A stretch of DNA of 25,130 nt from an uncultured Dorea sp. (GTDB taxonomy: Bacteria; Bacillota; Clostridia; Lachnospirales; Lachnospiraceae), in NCBI GenBank assembly GCA_910578495.1, contig CAJTRE010000002.1, positions 131,092 to 156,221 on the forward strand. The letters are read 5' to 3'. Shown here in pieces: positions 1-6,637 of the stretch. The notes beneath the pieces were generated by a model. It saw only the letters and a program-made list of their open reading frames with translations. It had not been told where the DNA came from and did no database searches. Position 1 is the first letter of the stretch, and each line of letters starts with the position of its first letter. A program made the translations under genes and the position numbers.

Positions 1-626
1 TTTCCCAATTCTTCCCCCGCCGATACTAAAAGCGGCGAATGAAACGGACCACTGACGTTTAACATTATCGTTCGTTTTGCTCCGGCTTCTTTTAATTTCT
101 CTGCCGCTTCTTCTACCGCTTCTTTTTTCCCCGTAATCACAATCTGTCCTGTACAATTATAATTTGCGATGGTCACATCTTTGATATTGGCAATAACAGT
201 TTCAATCTCCGCCGCCTCCATAGCCAAAACGGCGCACATAGCACCTACTCCTTCTGGTACTGTGTTCTGCATTAAAATGCCCCGCTTTCTCACCAGTCCT
301 ATAGCATCCATCTCGTCCATACCACCCGCTGCACAAATGGCACAATATTCGCCAAGACTTAACCCTGCCGTCACATCCGGCTTCAGTCCTTTTTCTTCCA
401 CGACTTTTGTTATGGCAAGACAAGTTGTCACCAACGCCGCCTGAGTGTATTCTGTAATATCCAACTTATCATTTGGTTCAAAACAAAGGGCTTTCATATC
501 CAGCTGCAGCACTTCAGACGCCTCATCAAAAATCTTTCTTGCGCTCACACTTTTTTCATAAAAATCAGCGCCCATCCCGACTTTCTGAGCTCCCTGCCCT
601 GGATAAATAAATGCAATTTTACTCAT
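1..626 (-). CDS. fabD: Malonyl-CoA:ACP transacylase FabD (3' end outside window)
   Basis: This enzyme moves malonyl groups from CoA to acyl carrier protein, supplying the extender unit for cytosolic type II fatty-acid synthesis. Reading leftwards from 626 gives about 208 residues before the window edge, roughly two thirds of the usual 300 or so. The N-terminus has the PGQGAQ motif (about residues 9-14). The nucleophile elbow is GLSLGEY with Ser90 (GHSLGE in many relatives). Arg115 sits in VRKRG, and the second catalytic residue is His196 in GPFHSPL. The ATG at 624-626 lies inside the end of fabK: the two genes share 8 bases (ATGAGTAA), and an AAAGGAGCAGG ribosome site lies just upstream, so translational coupling is likely. 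The truncation is only the window boundary; the visible frame is intact. Confidence 0.95.
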   Translation of the reverse strand, partial: MSKIAFIYPGQGAQKVGMGADFYEKSVSARKIFDEASEVLQLDMKALCFEPNDKLDITEYTQAALVTTCLAITKVVEEKGLKPDVTAGLSLGEYCAICAAGGMDEMDAIGLVRKRGILMQNTVPEGVGAMCAVLAMEAAEIETVIANIKDVTIANYNCTGQIVITGKKEAVEEAAEKLKEAGAKRTIMLNVSGPFHSPLLVSAGEELG

Positions 627-1557
627 AAAAACCTGCTCCTTTAATTAGTGCGTCTGTTTCAGTTACTAATTTCTGAATCAGTGCCTGACAGGACATTTTC
701 TCTTTTACCATTCCGGCAATCTGGCCTGCCATCACACTTCCATTCTTCACATCGCCGTCTACTACTGCTTTTCTAAGTCCGCCCAATGTCAACTGCTCCA
801 ACTCTTCAAAGCTTGCGCCACTATTTTCCAGCTCAGTATATCGTTTTGTCATGTCATTTCTAAGGGCGCGCACCGGATGTCCCGTTGTTCTCCCGGTCAC
901 TTTGGTATCAATGTCTTTCGCTTTGATAATGCGCTCCTTGTAATTATCGTGTACTTGAGACTCTTCCGTCACTACGAAATGTGTTCCCATCTGCACACCC
1001 TTGGCTCCCAGCATAAATGCTGCTGCAATTCCTCTTCCATCTGCGATACCTCCCGCTGCGATAACCGGAATATTTACAGCGTCCACAATCTGAGGAACTA
1101 GCGCCATAGTTGTACTTTCTCCAATGTGTCCGCCAGCCTCACAGCCTTCTGCCACAACTGCATCTGCACCGCAGCGCTCCATTCTCTTTGCAAGGGCTAC
1201 AGAAGCAACCACCGGAATTACTTTCACGCCCGCATCTTTCCACATTTTCATATATTTCTCCGGATTACCTGCACCTGTTGTCACAACCTGCACGCCCTCT
1301 TCTACAATGACTTTCGCCACCTCATCTGCATAAGGGCTCATTAACATAATGTTGACTCCAAATGGTTTATCTGTCAGTTTCTTTGCTTCCCGAACCTGCT
1401 CTCTTACCCACTCGTCCGGAGCACTGGCCGCACCAATCAGACCAAGACCACCTGCATTTGACACACCTGCCGCCAGATGATACTCTGCTACCCATGCCAT
1501 ACCACCCTGGATGATTGGATATTCAATTCCTAGTAATCTGGTTACTTCTGTCTGCAT
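619..1557 (-). CDS. fabK: Enoyl-ACP reductase II, FMN-dependent (FabK)
   Basis: This enzyme reduces trans-2-enoyl-ACP in the last step of each fatty-acid elongation cycle, using NAD(P)H through FMN. The protein is 312 residues, normal for FabK. It begins with the nitronate-monooxygenase-like TIM-barrel signature IEYPIIQGGMAWV (11-23) and GGLGLIG (36-42). It carries EAGGHIGE with His144, the residue placed near FMN in the family, then AAGGIADGRGIAAA and GAKGVQMGTHFV for phosphate/FMN binding. It sits between acpP and fabD in the same direction, 38 bases after acpP and overlapping fabD by 8 bases. An AAAGGAGAG site precedes the ATG at a slightly long spacing. No FabI-type (SDR) enoyl reductase appears in the window; organisms that rely on FabK alone are intrinsically insensitive to FabI inhibitors. 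Confidence 0.95.
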   Translation of the reverse strand: MQTEVTRLLGIEYPIIQGGMAWVAEYHLAAGVSNAGGLGLIGAASAPDEWVREQVREAKKLTDKPFGVNIMLMSPYADEVAKVIVEEGVQVVTTGAGNPEKYMKMWKDAGVKVIPVVASVALAKRMERCGADAVVAEGCEAGGHIGESTTMALVPQIVDAVNIPVIAAGGIADGRGIAAAFMLGAKGVQMGTHFVVTEESQVHDNYKERIIKAKDIDTKVTGRTTGHPVRALRNDMTKRYTELENSGASFEELEQLTLGGLRKAVVDGDVKNGSVMAGQIAGMVKEKMSCQALIQKLVTETDALIKGAGFYE

Positions 1558-1595
1558 ATGTAAATCAACTCTCCTTTCCCTTACTGTAAATGGTT

Positions 1596-1820
1596 TTATT
1601 GATGTTCCTCAATATAAGCCACGACTTCTCCTACTGTTGTGATTTTTTCTAAATCTTCTGTTGAAATTTCAACTTCAAATTCTTCTTCCAGTGCCATAAC
1701 CATTTCAAATAAGTCCAAAGAGTCCGCTCCTAAGTCCTCTTTAAAAGAAGATTGCTCTGTAATAGTTGCTGCGTCTACTCCAAGATTTTCTGCTACTAAT
1801 TCTTTGATTTTCTCTAACAT
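1596..1820 (-). CDS. acpP: Acyl carrier protein
   Basis: This is a 74-residue acidic four-helix carrier protein that holds growing acyl chains on a 4'-phosphopantetheine arm. The attachment site is Ser34 in the LGADSLDLFE motif, followed by the acidic recognition helix II (EMVMALEEEFEVEI). The length and composition match bacterial AcpP. The start is supported by an AAAGGAGAAC ribosome site upstream of the ATG. The gene lies between fabH (31-base gap) and fabK (38-base gap), which identifies it as the fatty-acid synthesis carrier protein and not one dedicated to a secondary pathway. Confidence 0.97.
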   Translation of the reverse strand: MLEKIKELVAENLGVDAATITEQSSFKEDLGADSLDLFEMVMALEEEFEVEISTEDLEKITTVGEVVAYIEEHQ

Positions 1821-1851
1821 TGTTTTGTTCTCCTTTTCAATACAAATATTT

Positions 1852-2835
1852 TTACCATTCTAAAATACTGGCTCCCCATGTAAGCCCTGCTCCGAACCCT
1901 ACAAGTACCAGTTTTTGTCCGGACTTTAATTTTCCCTGACGATTCATCTCATCCAACAAGATTGGAATGCTGGCTGAAGATGTATTCCCATATTCTTGAA
2001 GATTCATTGGGAATTTTTCCAGTGGTTCTTCTAACCGCTTTGCGACAGCTTCCACAATCCTCTTATTCGCCTGATGTAAGATGTAATAACTAATTTCCTC
2101 TTGTACCACATCATTTACCGTCAGAACTTCTCTCACAACTTCCGGCACTCGTTTGACTGCAAACTTGAACACCGCCTGCCCATCCATCTGCATAAAATGT
2201 TCTGCACTGAGAAGTTCCTGTATATCCGACGCTCCTGTCAGACCATTTCTCTCATAACGGCTTTTGCAGGTAAGCGCCATCCCTTTTGCGCCTTCCGAAT
2301 GTGTCACCGGAAGGTACGGTTTTCCTTCTTTTGCCTTTAACACCACAGCGCCCGAACCGTCACCAAACAAAATACAAGTTCCTCTGTCCTTCCAGTTGGT
2401 AATGGTAGATAAACTTTCACTGCCGATAACCAGTGCCGTCTTATAAACTCCGCTTGTCAAATAAACCATTGCCGTATTGTAGGCAATCACAAATCCCGTA
2501 CACGCTGCACCACCGATATCAAAGCAAGTTGCATGAGTTGCACCTATGGCTTTTTGCACTTCACAAGCCGTACAAGGAAGCACTACGTTGGAGGAAATCG
2601 TAGCTACCAGAATCAAGTCAATTTCTTCGGCTGTTACTTTTGCATTTTCAAGCGCCCGTTTTCCGGATTCCACCGCCATAGATACTGTCGTCTCATCTTT
2701 GATAATGTGACGACGCACTACACCTGTCCGTTCCTGTATCCACCCGTCATTGGTGTCCACCAACTTCGCTATATCATTGTTGTCCATTACCCAGGCAGGT
2801 GTATAAGAACCTGTCCCGCATATTACTCCAGTCAT
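1852..2835 (-). CDS. fabH: 3-oxoacyl-ACP synthase III (FabH)
   Basis: FabH starts fatty-acid synthesis by condensing acetyl-CoA or a branched acyl-CoA with malonyl-ACP. The 327-residue product has the full Cys-His-Asn triad: Cys112 in GGAACTGF, His254 in YILHQANKR and Asn284 in EYGNTSSAS. The C-terminal glycine-rich LVGFGAGLTWG is also present. It is the first gene of the operon fabH-acpP-fabK-fabD, the usual order in Clostridia, so its promoter is likely to set expression of the whole set. The upstream region has a consensus sigma-A promoter flanked by two inverted repeats resembling FabT operators (listed separately). No MarR-type fabT gene precedes it here, although many Firmicutes have one in that position. 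Confidence 0.96.
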   Translation of the reverse strand: MTGVICGTGSYTPAWVMDNNDIAKLVDTNDGWIQERTGVVRRHIIKDETTVSMAVESGKRALENAKVTAEEIDLILVATISSNVVLPCTACEVQKAIGATHATCFDIGGAACTGFVIAYNTAMVYLTSGVYKTALVIGSESLSTITNWKDRGTCILFGDGSGAVVLKAKEGKPYLPVTHSEGAKGMALTCKSRYERNGLTGASDIQELLSAEHFMQMDGQAVFKFAVKRVPEVVREVLTVNDVVQEEISYYILHQANKRIVEAVAKRLEEPLEKFPMNLQEYGNTSSASIPILLDEMNRQGKLKSGQKLVLVGFGAGLTWGASILEW

Positions 2836-2868
2836 TTTAATTCCTCTCGCTTATTTTGTTTGTAAATT

Positions 2869-2885
2869 ATTTTGACTTTTAAAAT
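2869..2885. promoter_or_regulatory. FabT-like operator 2 (one mismatch)
   Basis: ATTTTGA-CTT-TTAAAAT repeats the operator-1 pattern with a single mismatch in one arm. It overlaps the -10 box and the likely transcription start of the fabH promoter. The centres of the two boxes are 45 bases apart, so they bracket the promoter, which is a typical repression geometry. Confidence 0.5.
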
Positions 2886-2911
2886 ATATATCCTCAAAAA
2901 ATGTTTGTCAA
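2883..2911 (-). promoter_or_regulatory. Sigma-A promoter of the fabH operon
   Basis: Read on the minus strand, a perfect TTGACA -35 (2906-2911) is followed after 17 bases by TATATT (2883-2888). It lies 48 bases upstream of the fabH start codon. It is the only promoter-like element I see between fabH and the hairpin further upstream. Confidence 0.75.
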
Positions 2912-2913
2912 GC

Positions 2914-2930
2914 ATTTTGAATATCAAAAT
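2914..2930. promoter_or_regulatory. FabT-like operator 1 (perfect inverted repeat)
   Basis: ATTTTGA-ATA-TCAAAAT is a perfect 7+3+7 inverted repeat lying just upstream of the -35 of the fabH promoter. It matches the TTTGA-N3-TCAAA form known for FabT, the MarR-family repressor of fatty-acid genes in streptococci. That the same regulator acts here is inference. Confidence 0.6.
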
Positions 2931-2953
2931 ATATTTTTACGTAACTATTCAGC

Positions 2954-3011
2954 CATAGTCGGCAAAATAAGCGAATCATGCTTGCATGAATAAGTATTTT
3001 TACCGACTATG
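2954..3011. repeat. 58-bp imperfect hairpin element (REP/MITE-like)
   Basis: The outer arms CATAGTCGG (2954-2962) and CCGACTATG (3003-3011) are perfect complements. Inside them AAAATA pairs with TATTTT, and the tip is CATGC-TT-GCATG. The sequence just to the left (2941-2958) matches 15 of 18 bases of one arm of the palindrome at 19070-19105, so the two may belong to one dispersed repeat family. It is not followed by a T-run, so it does not look like a terminator. Confidence 0.6.
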
Positions 3012-3046
3012 AGCGGAGCGCCTTATGAGCAAAAATAGCTGCGTAG

Positions 3047-3090
3047 ATGTGTAATAGTCAAGTTAGACCCCTATAATTTGGAATCTAACC
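3047..3090. repeat. Possible degenerate insertion-sequence end
   Basis: The stretch starts with TG and contains GTTAGACCCC, and the repeat GTTAGA (3062-3067) pairs with TCTAAC (3084-3089). TG-starting ends with a CCCC block are common in IS3-type elements. No transposase frame and no opposite end are visible, so this is only a suggestion. Confidence 0.2.
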
Positions 3091-3175
3091 ATATGAATAT
3101 AAAAATTAACTAAATGACATTGGTTCAGAAATATCCATATTGAAAAACAGGGACACTGTCCGTACCCCTTTATCT

Positions 3176-3274
3176 TACTTTACGTGTTGTGCCACAGCCG
3201 CAATACTGGTAATCCACATAAGACTCAGTCCTTGTTTCGTAGATATCTTCATCCCAGAAATGGCTTTAAGATTA
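3176..3274 (-). pseudogene. Possible short gene remnant or small peptide ORF
   Basis: The minus strand has an open frame ending at a TAA at 3176-3178. Its last 25 residues start MKISTKQGLSLMWITSIAAV, then end AQHVK. The frame is open for 32 codons back to a TGA. The peptide has a hydrophobic stretch and looks more protein-like than random AT-rich translation. There is no good ribosome site before the internal ATG. It could be the C-terminal remnant of a lost gene, a tiny membrane peptide, or chance. I do not recognise a family. Confidence 0.2.
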
Positions 3275-3300
3275 TATCACAAAAAAGAATTATTCCTTCC

Positions 3301-3329
3301 TTGTGTTACTGATACACCCATGATAAAAT
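3301..3329 (+). promoter_or_regulatory. Promoter of the DUF3788-phosphodiesterase pair
   Basis: TTGTGT (3301-3306), a 17-base spacer and TAAAAT (3324-3329) lie 27 bases upstream of the chosen start codon at 3357. The -35 is a weak match; the -10 is one mismatch from consensus. Confidence 0.5.
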
Positions 3330-3356
3330 AAGAAAAACATTAAGCGAGGAATGAAT

Positions 3357-3776
3357 ATGATAAATTTGCAAGATAAATCTTATTGTCCAACTCTGGACGA
3401 AATTAGTTCGTATGTCAGAAACCCTGTTTTTATGCAGTTTTGTACTGAAATTATGAATCACTATAAATGCAGCGAGAAAATAGAATTTAGCGCCTGCAGC
3501 TTAGAACCGGGCTGGAATGTAAAATTTAAAAAGTCCGGAAAGACTTTGTGCACCATTTACCCAAAAGAAGATTATTTTACTGTAATGGTTGTGGTCGGAA
3601 GAAAAGAAAAAGAAAGAGTAGAAGAACTGCTCCCCAACTGTACGCCACAAATCCGAGAAGTCTATGACCGCACACAGGAAGGCAACGGGCAGCGATGGCT
3701 TATGATTGATTTGGAAGACCAAGACGAGGTTTATGACGGTGTATTCCGTCTAATTCAAATTCGCAGAGACGTATAA
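3357..3776 (+). CDS. DUF3788 family protein
   Basis: This small soluble protein (139 residues from the chosen start) belongs to a family of unknown function common in Clostridia. Family-like features are the central WNVKFKKSGKTLCTIYP strand pair, the YFTVMVVVGRKE segment, and the C-terminal region GQRWLMIDLEDQDEVYDGVFRLIQIRR. There is no signal peptide or membrane segment. Two in-frame ATGs compete, at 3351 and 3357. The GAGGA ribosome site (3346-3350) abuts the first but is six bases from the second, so I chose 3357. The gene lies 16 bases upstream of the phosphodiesterase gene in the same direction, so the two are probably co-transcribed. DUF3788 proteins resemble small nucleoid- or ligand-binding folds only vaguely, and I assign no function. 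Confidence 0.8.
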   Translation: MINLQDKSYCPTLDEISSYVRNPVFMQFCTEIMNHYKCSEKIEFSACSLEPGWNVKFKKSGKTLCTIYPKEDYFTVMVVVGRKEKERVEELLPNCTPQIREVYDRTQEGNGQRWLMIDLEDQDEVYDGVFRLIQIRRDV

Positions 3777-3792
3777 AGAAAGGACAAAAATT

Positions 3793-4323
3793 ATGAAACT
3801 AATGATCGCATCCGACATCCATGGTTCTGCTTATTATTGCCGTAAAATGATAGAATCATATGAAAGAGAACAGGCTGACCGTCTGCTGATTCTTGGCGAT
3901 ATTTTATACCATGGTCCTAGAAATGACTTGCCGAAAGACTATAATCCAAAAGACGTCATCTCCATGTTAAATACTATGAAACAAGAACTTCTCTGTGTGC
4001 GTGGAAACTGTGATACAGAAGTTGACCAAATGGTTTTAGAATTTCCGATTCTGGCTGATTACTGTCTGCTTGGATTAGGCGGCCAGACGATTTTCGCCAC
4101 CCATGGGCATCAGCATAATCCTAAGAATCTGCCTATGTTAAAGGAAGGAGATATCCTCTTAAACGGACATACCCACATCCCGGCAAACCAGAATATGGGT
4201 ACGTATACTTATATGAATCCAGGCTCTATATCTATTCCAAAGGAAAACTCTGCTCATGGATATATGATTTATGATGACCGTTTCTTTTGGAAAGACTTGG
4301 ATGGAAATGTATTAGATATTTAA
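3793..4323 (+). CDS. yfcE: YfcE-type metallophosphodiesterase
   Basis: This is a calcineurin-like phosphoesterase of 176 residues, the size of E. coli YfcE, a manganese-dependent phosphodiesterase with broad activity on artificial phosphodiesters; the natural substrate is not established. The dinuclear metal motifs are all present: Asp8-x-His10 (SDIHG), Gly-Asp36 (LILGDIL), GNCD with Asn72, His104 in THGHQ, and GHTH (125-128). There is no signal peptide, so it is cytosolic. An AAGAAAGGAC ribosome site precedes the ATG. It follows the DUF3788 gene closely and ends 12 bases before the convergent deoR-type gene, leaving little room for a terminator. Confidence 0.9.
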   Translation: MKLMIASDIHGSAYYCRKMIESYEREQADRLLILGDILYHGPRNDLPKDYNPKDVISMLNTMKQELLCVRGNCDTEVDQMVLEFPILADYCLLGLGGQTIFATHGHQHNPKNLPMLKEGDILLNGHTHIPANQNMGTYTYMNPGSISIPKENSAHGYMIYDDRFFWKDLDGNVLDI

Positions 4324-4335
4324 GTTAGGGGAATA

Positions 4336-5082
4336 TCATTCGGATATAATAACTGCTCCTAATTTATTTAGACGCTCTTTCTCTTGTGCAGTAAAAATCT
4401 TATCTGTGATCACTCCGTTAAAATCGCCTAAGTGATTGATTCTTGTCATGGCCTGCTTTCCAAATTTAGAAGCATCCACTACTAGATATGCTTTCTCACA
4501 CCGCACAGGAGTATAGCGTTTCAGCCACATCTTTGTCTGGGTTGGCGTCATCACTTCAAACTCATTATTGATACAGGCAGCTCCAAAAAATCCCACATCA
4601 AATTTAAAATCCTCAAGCATCTGTGTCGCATACCGTTCAAACATACTTCCCGTCTCTTTTTGAACCCTTCCTCCACAGACAAATAATTCCACTTCGCTGT
4701 CCTTTAATAACTGCGCAATTTCCAAATCATTCGTCACAACAGACAAATCTTTCATACCTTTCATATGCTTTGCAATCTCATAAGTCGTTGTTCCGGCATC
4801 TAAGAAAATGGTATCTCCTTCTTTCATATAATCCAGGCATCTTCTTGCCAAACTCTCTTTTTCTTTCTTATGGCTAATCTGCTTATCTGCATACAGTTCT
4901 TCTTGCTTTGCAACTGCGCCGCCATGACATCGCTCTAATTTATTTTCTTCCTCAAGTTTTACCAAGTCTCTGCGTATTGTCATCGAACTAACCTTGAGTT
5001 CCTGAGCAAGTTCTTCTACCTGTACGCTTCCTCTGCGCATCGTCAGTTCTACGATTTTTGCCTGTCTCTCTGCCGCCAACAT
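4336..5082 (-). CDS. DeoR-family transcriptional regulator
   Basis: This is a 248-residue repressor-type protein. It has an N-terminal winged helix (about residues 6-57, with the DeoR signature VEELAQELKVSSMTIRRDL at 22-40) and a C-terminal sugar-phosphate sensor domain of the DeoRC fold. Ligand-binding hallmarks are LDAGTTTYEIA (94-104), VVTNDL, VCGG, GFFGAA and VVDASKFG. DeoR regulators normally respond to a phosphorylated sugar intermediate. Here the tetronate-4-phosphates made by the upstream kinases are the natural guess. It is the last gene on the minus strand of the sugar-acid locus, 113 bases after the permease, separated by a small hairpin. A GGGGA ribosome site precedes the ATG. Its likely operators are the GTTTGTTT-type repeats near 9003, 9096 and 11480 (inference). 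Confidence 0.92.
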   Translation of the reverse strand: MLAAERQAKIVELTMRRGSVQVEELAQELKVSSMTIRRDLVKLEEENKLERCHGGAVAKQEELYADKQISHKKEKESLARRCLDYMKEGDTIFLDAGTTTYEIAKHMKGMKDLSVVTNDLEIAQLLKDSEVELFVCGGRVQKETGSMFERYATQMLEDFKFDVGFFGAACINNEFEVMTPTQTKMWLKRYTPVRCEKAYLVVDASKFGKQAMTRINHLGDFNGVITDKIFTAQEKERLNKLGAVIISE

Positions 5083-5109
5083 CTTACAATCCCCATTCCT
5101 TTGTCCATA

Positions 5110-5138
5110 ATTTAAACATCTTACATAAACCAGCTCAA
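5110..5138 (-). promoter_or_regulatory. Weak candidate promoter for the deoR-type gene
   Basis: On the minus strand TTGAGC (5133-5138), 17 bases and TTAAAT (5110-5115) precede the regulator gene. Each box matches consensus at four of six positions. It would let the regulator be made independently of the permease transcript. Confidence 0.3.
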
Positions 5139-5152
5139 TGATAAATGCAAAA

Positions 5153-5183
5153 TATGCAGTGAAAGTATTACCCCCACTGCATA
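5153..5183 (-). terminator. Hairpin after the permease gene
   Basis: TATGCAGTG (5153-5161) and CACTGCATA (5175-5183) form a perfect 9-bp stem with a 13-base loop, 12 bases beyond the permease stop codon. On the minus strand it is followed by TTTTG. The short T-run suggests a weak or partial terminator, which would lower regulator expression relative to the permease. Confidence 0.45.
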
Positions 5184-5195
5184 CATTTTATCCTA

Positions 5196-6599
5196 TTACA
5201 TAAAGATATTCAATACTAAGACTTCTACTACACCAACTGCCCATGCGATTGTAGATGTAACAGACCATACACGCAGCTGGTCTTTCGCCTCACTTACTCC
5301 CAATGTTCTGTTTACAACCCAGAAATAACTATCATTAAAATATCCAAAGAACAGAGAACCTACACAACATGCAACTGCTCCAAGGAATGGATTGGCGCCT
5401 GCCGCTATAATAATTGGAGCAGAGATACTTGCTGCAGTTGTCATTGCAACTGTTCCTGAACCCTGAATAAATCTCATTGCGGTAGAGATAAGAAGCGGCA
5501 AAATAACAATTGGAATTGCTGTCTGTGCAAGTCCTTCTGCCATAAATGTTCCAAGACCAGAATCTTTAATAATCTGTCCAAGAGCACCGCCGCCACCAGT
5601 TACCAGCATAATAATACCTGCAGACATCATTCCTTTTTCCATCTCAGAAATTGCAGTATGTCTGTCTAAGTCCTTGCCTAAGCCAAAGATTGCTACCACT
5701 AATCCAAGTCCTACTGCCACGATTGGCTGCCCTAAGAATACAAGGATTTCCATAGCCCCCGTTGTTTTACCAAGCGCTGTCGCTACTGTGTTAATCAGAA
5801 TCAGGATGATTGGAACAAGAAGCGGCAGGAAGGAAGCAAATGTTCCCGGAAGGTCACTACTCTCCATAGAAAACGCATTGTCATAATCCGGTTCCTGATA
5901 AGGCATCTCTACAACTTCTCCCTCATCATTTGGAATACGGTAATATTTCTTTGACAAAACCATTCTGGAATATGCAATACATGCAATTGACATTGGAATG
6001 GCTAATAAAATTGTCATAAGGATAAATTTACCAACATCAATTCCGAAGATACCACATACGCCAAGCGGGCCAGGTGTCGGCGGAACTAAGGAGTGTGTGA
6101 TAACTAATCCGGCAGCTAATGCCACTCCAAGACCGATGAATGATTTCTTCGTAGCTTTAGAAATTGCTTTGGCAATCGGTGCAAGTACAACGAATCCGGA
6201 ATCACAGAAAATCGGAATGGATACGATAAATCCCGTTAAAGCCAATGCCTCTTCTTCTTTCTTCTTTCCAAAAAGTTTTAGAAATGTTAAAGCCATTCTC
6301 TTGGCCGCTCCGGTCACTTCAAAAATCTGTCCCATCATAACACCAAAACCGATGATGATACCAATACTTCCCAGAGTTCCTCCAAAACCTGTCGTAACTG
6401 AATTAATAATACCAAACGTTTTTCCGTCTTCCAGAGTAATATTTACTAACGGCATCCCGCCAATCACGCCTACAAGAATCGTACAAATAATCAGCGCCAA
6501 AAATGCCTGCACTTTTGTCTTTAATACTAAGAATATCAGGACTGCAATACCAATTGCCAGACCAATTAACATTCTTTCCCCACTAAGTCCGTTTACCAT
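5196..6599 (-). CDS. GntP-family sugar-acid permease
   Basis: This 467-residue integral membrane transporter belongs to the gluconate/H+ symporter family (GntP). It has about 12 hydrophobic segments throughout and the family motifs FIVSIPIFCDSGFVVLAP (about 128-145), ITHSLVPPTPGP (about 167-178), the glycine-rich LVTGGGGALGQIIKDSG, and the C-terminal FFGYFNDSYFWVVNR. A hydrophilic acidic loop (about 222-250) separates the halves. The start is set by an AGGAGG site seven bases before the ATG. Family members import gluconate, idonate, glycerate or related hydroxy acids. Its place directly after the PdxA2-type gene (38-base gap) points to a four-carbon acid such as threonate or erythronate as substrate. 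The substrate itself cannot be read from sequence. Confidence 0.92.
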   Translation of the reverse strand: MVNGLSGERMLIGLAIGIAVLIFLVLKTKVQAFLALIICTILVGVIGGMPLVNITLEDGKTFGIINSVTTGFGGTLGSIGIIIGFGVMMGQIFEVTGAAKRMALTFLKLFGKKKEEEALALTGFIVSIPIFCDSGFVVLAPIAKAISKATKKSFIGLGVALAAGLVITHSLVPPTPGPLGVCGIFGIDVGKFILMTILLAIPMSIACIAYSRMVLSKKYYRIPNDEGEVVEMPYQEPDYDNAFSMESSDLPGTFASFLPLLVPIILILINTVATALGKTTGAMEILVFLGQPIVAVGLGLVVAIFGLGKDLDRHTAISEMEKGMMSAGIIMLVTGGGGALGQIIKDSGLGTFMAEGLAQTAIPIVILPLLISTAMRFIQGSGTVAMTTAASISAPIIIAAGANPFLGAVACCVGSLFFGYFNDSYFWVVNRTLGVSEAKDQLRVWSVTSTIAWAVGVVEVLVLNIFM

Positions 6600-6637
6600 T
6601 ACATAACCTCCTCTTTCTCTCTAATGTTTCTTTAATG

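Larger units (their letters stand above)
2931..3300. other. Long intergenic stretch with no clear gene
   Basis: Between the fabH regulatory region and the promoter at 3301 I see no convincing gene. It holds the 58-bp hairpin, a short direct repeat TATGAGC flanking the hairpin's right side (3008-3028), a GTTAGA...TCTAAC inverted repeat (3062-3089) that may be an insertion-sequence end, a small palindrome GGACACTGTCC (3151-3161) and a possible minus-strand gene remnant (3176-3274). The mix suggests a site of past mobile-element activity. Confidence 0.5.

Noticed and set aside
3151..3161. GGACACTGTCC as a terminator for the minus-strand remnant
   Set aside because: Only a four-base stem with a three-base loop is possible, too weak despite the T-run that follows.
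3140..3331. 63-codon plus-strand ORF in the long intergenic region
   Set aside because: No ribosome site, runs through the DUF3788 promoter, and has no family-like features.
5998..6606. 202-codon ORF antisense to the permease gene
   Set aside because: It mirrors a long, well-supported membrane-protein gene, is rich in Pro/Thr/Ile as antisense frames of hydrophobic genes are, and has no ribosome site.
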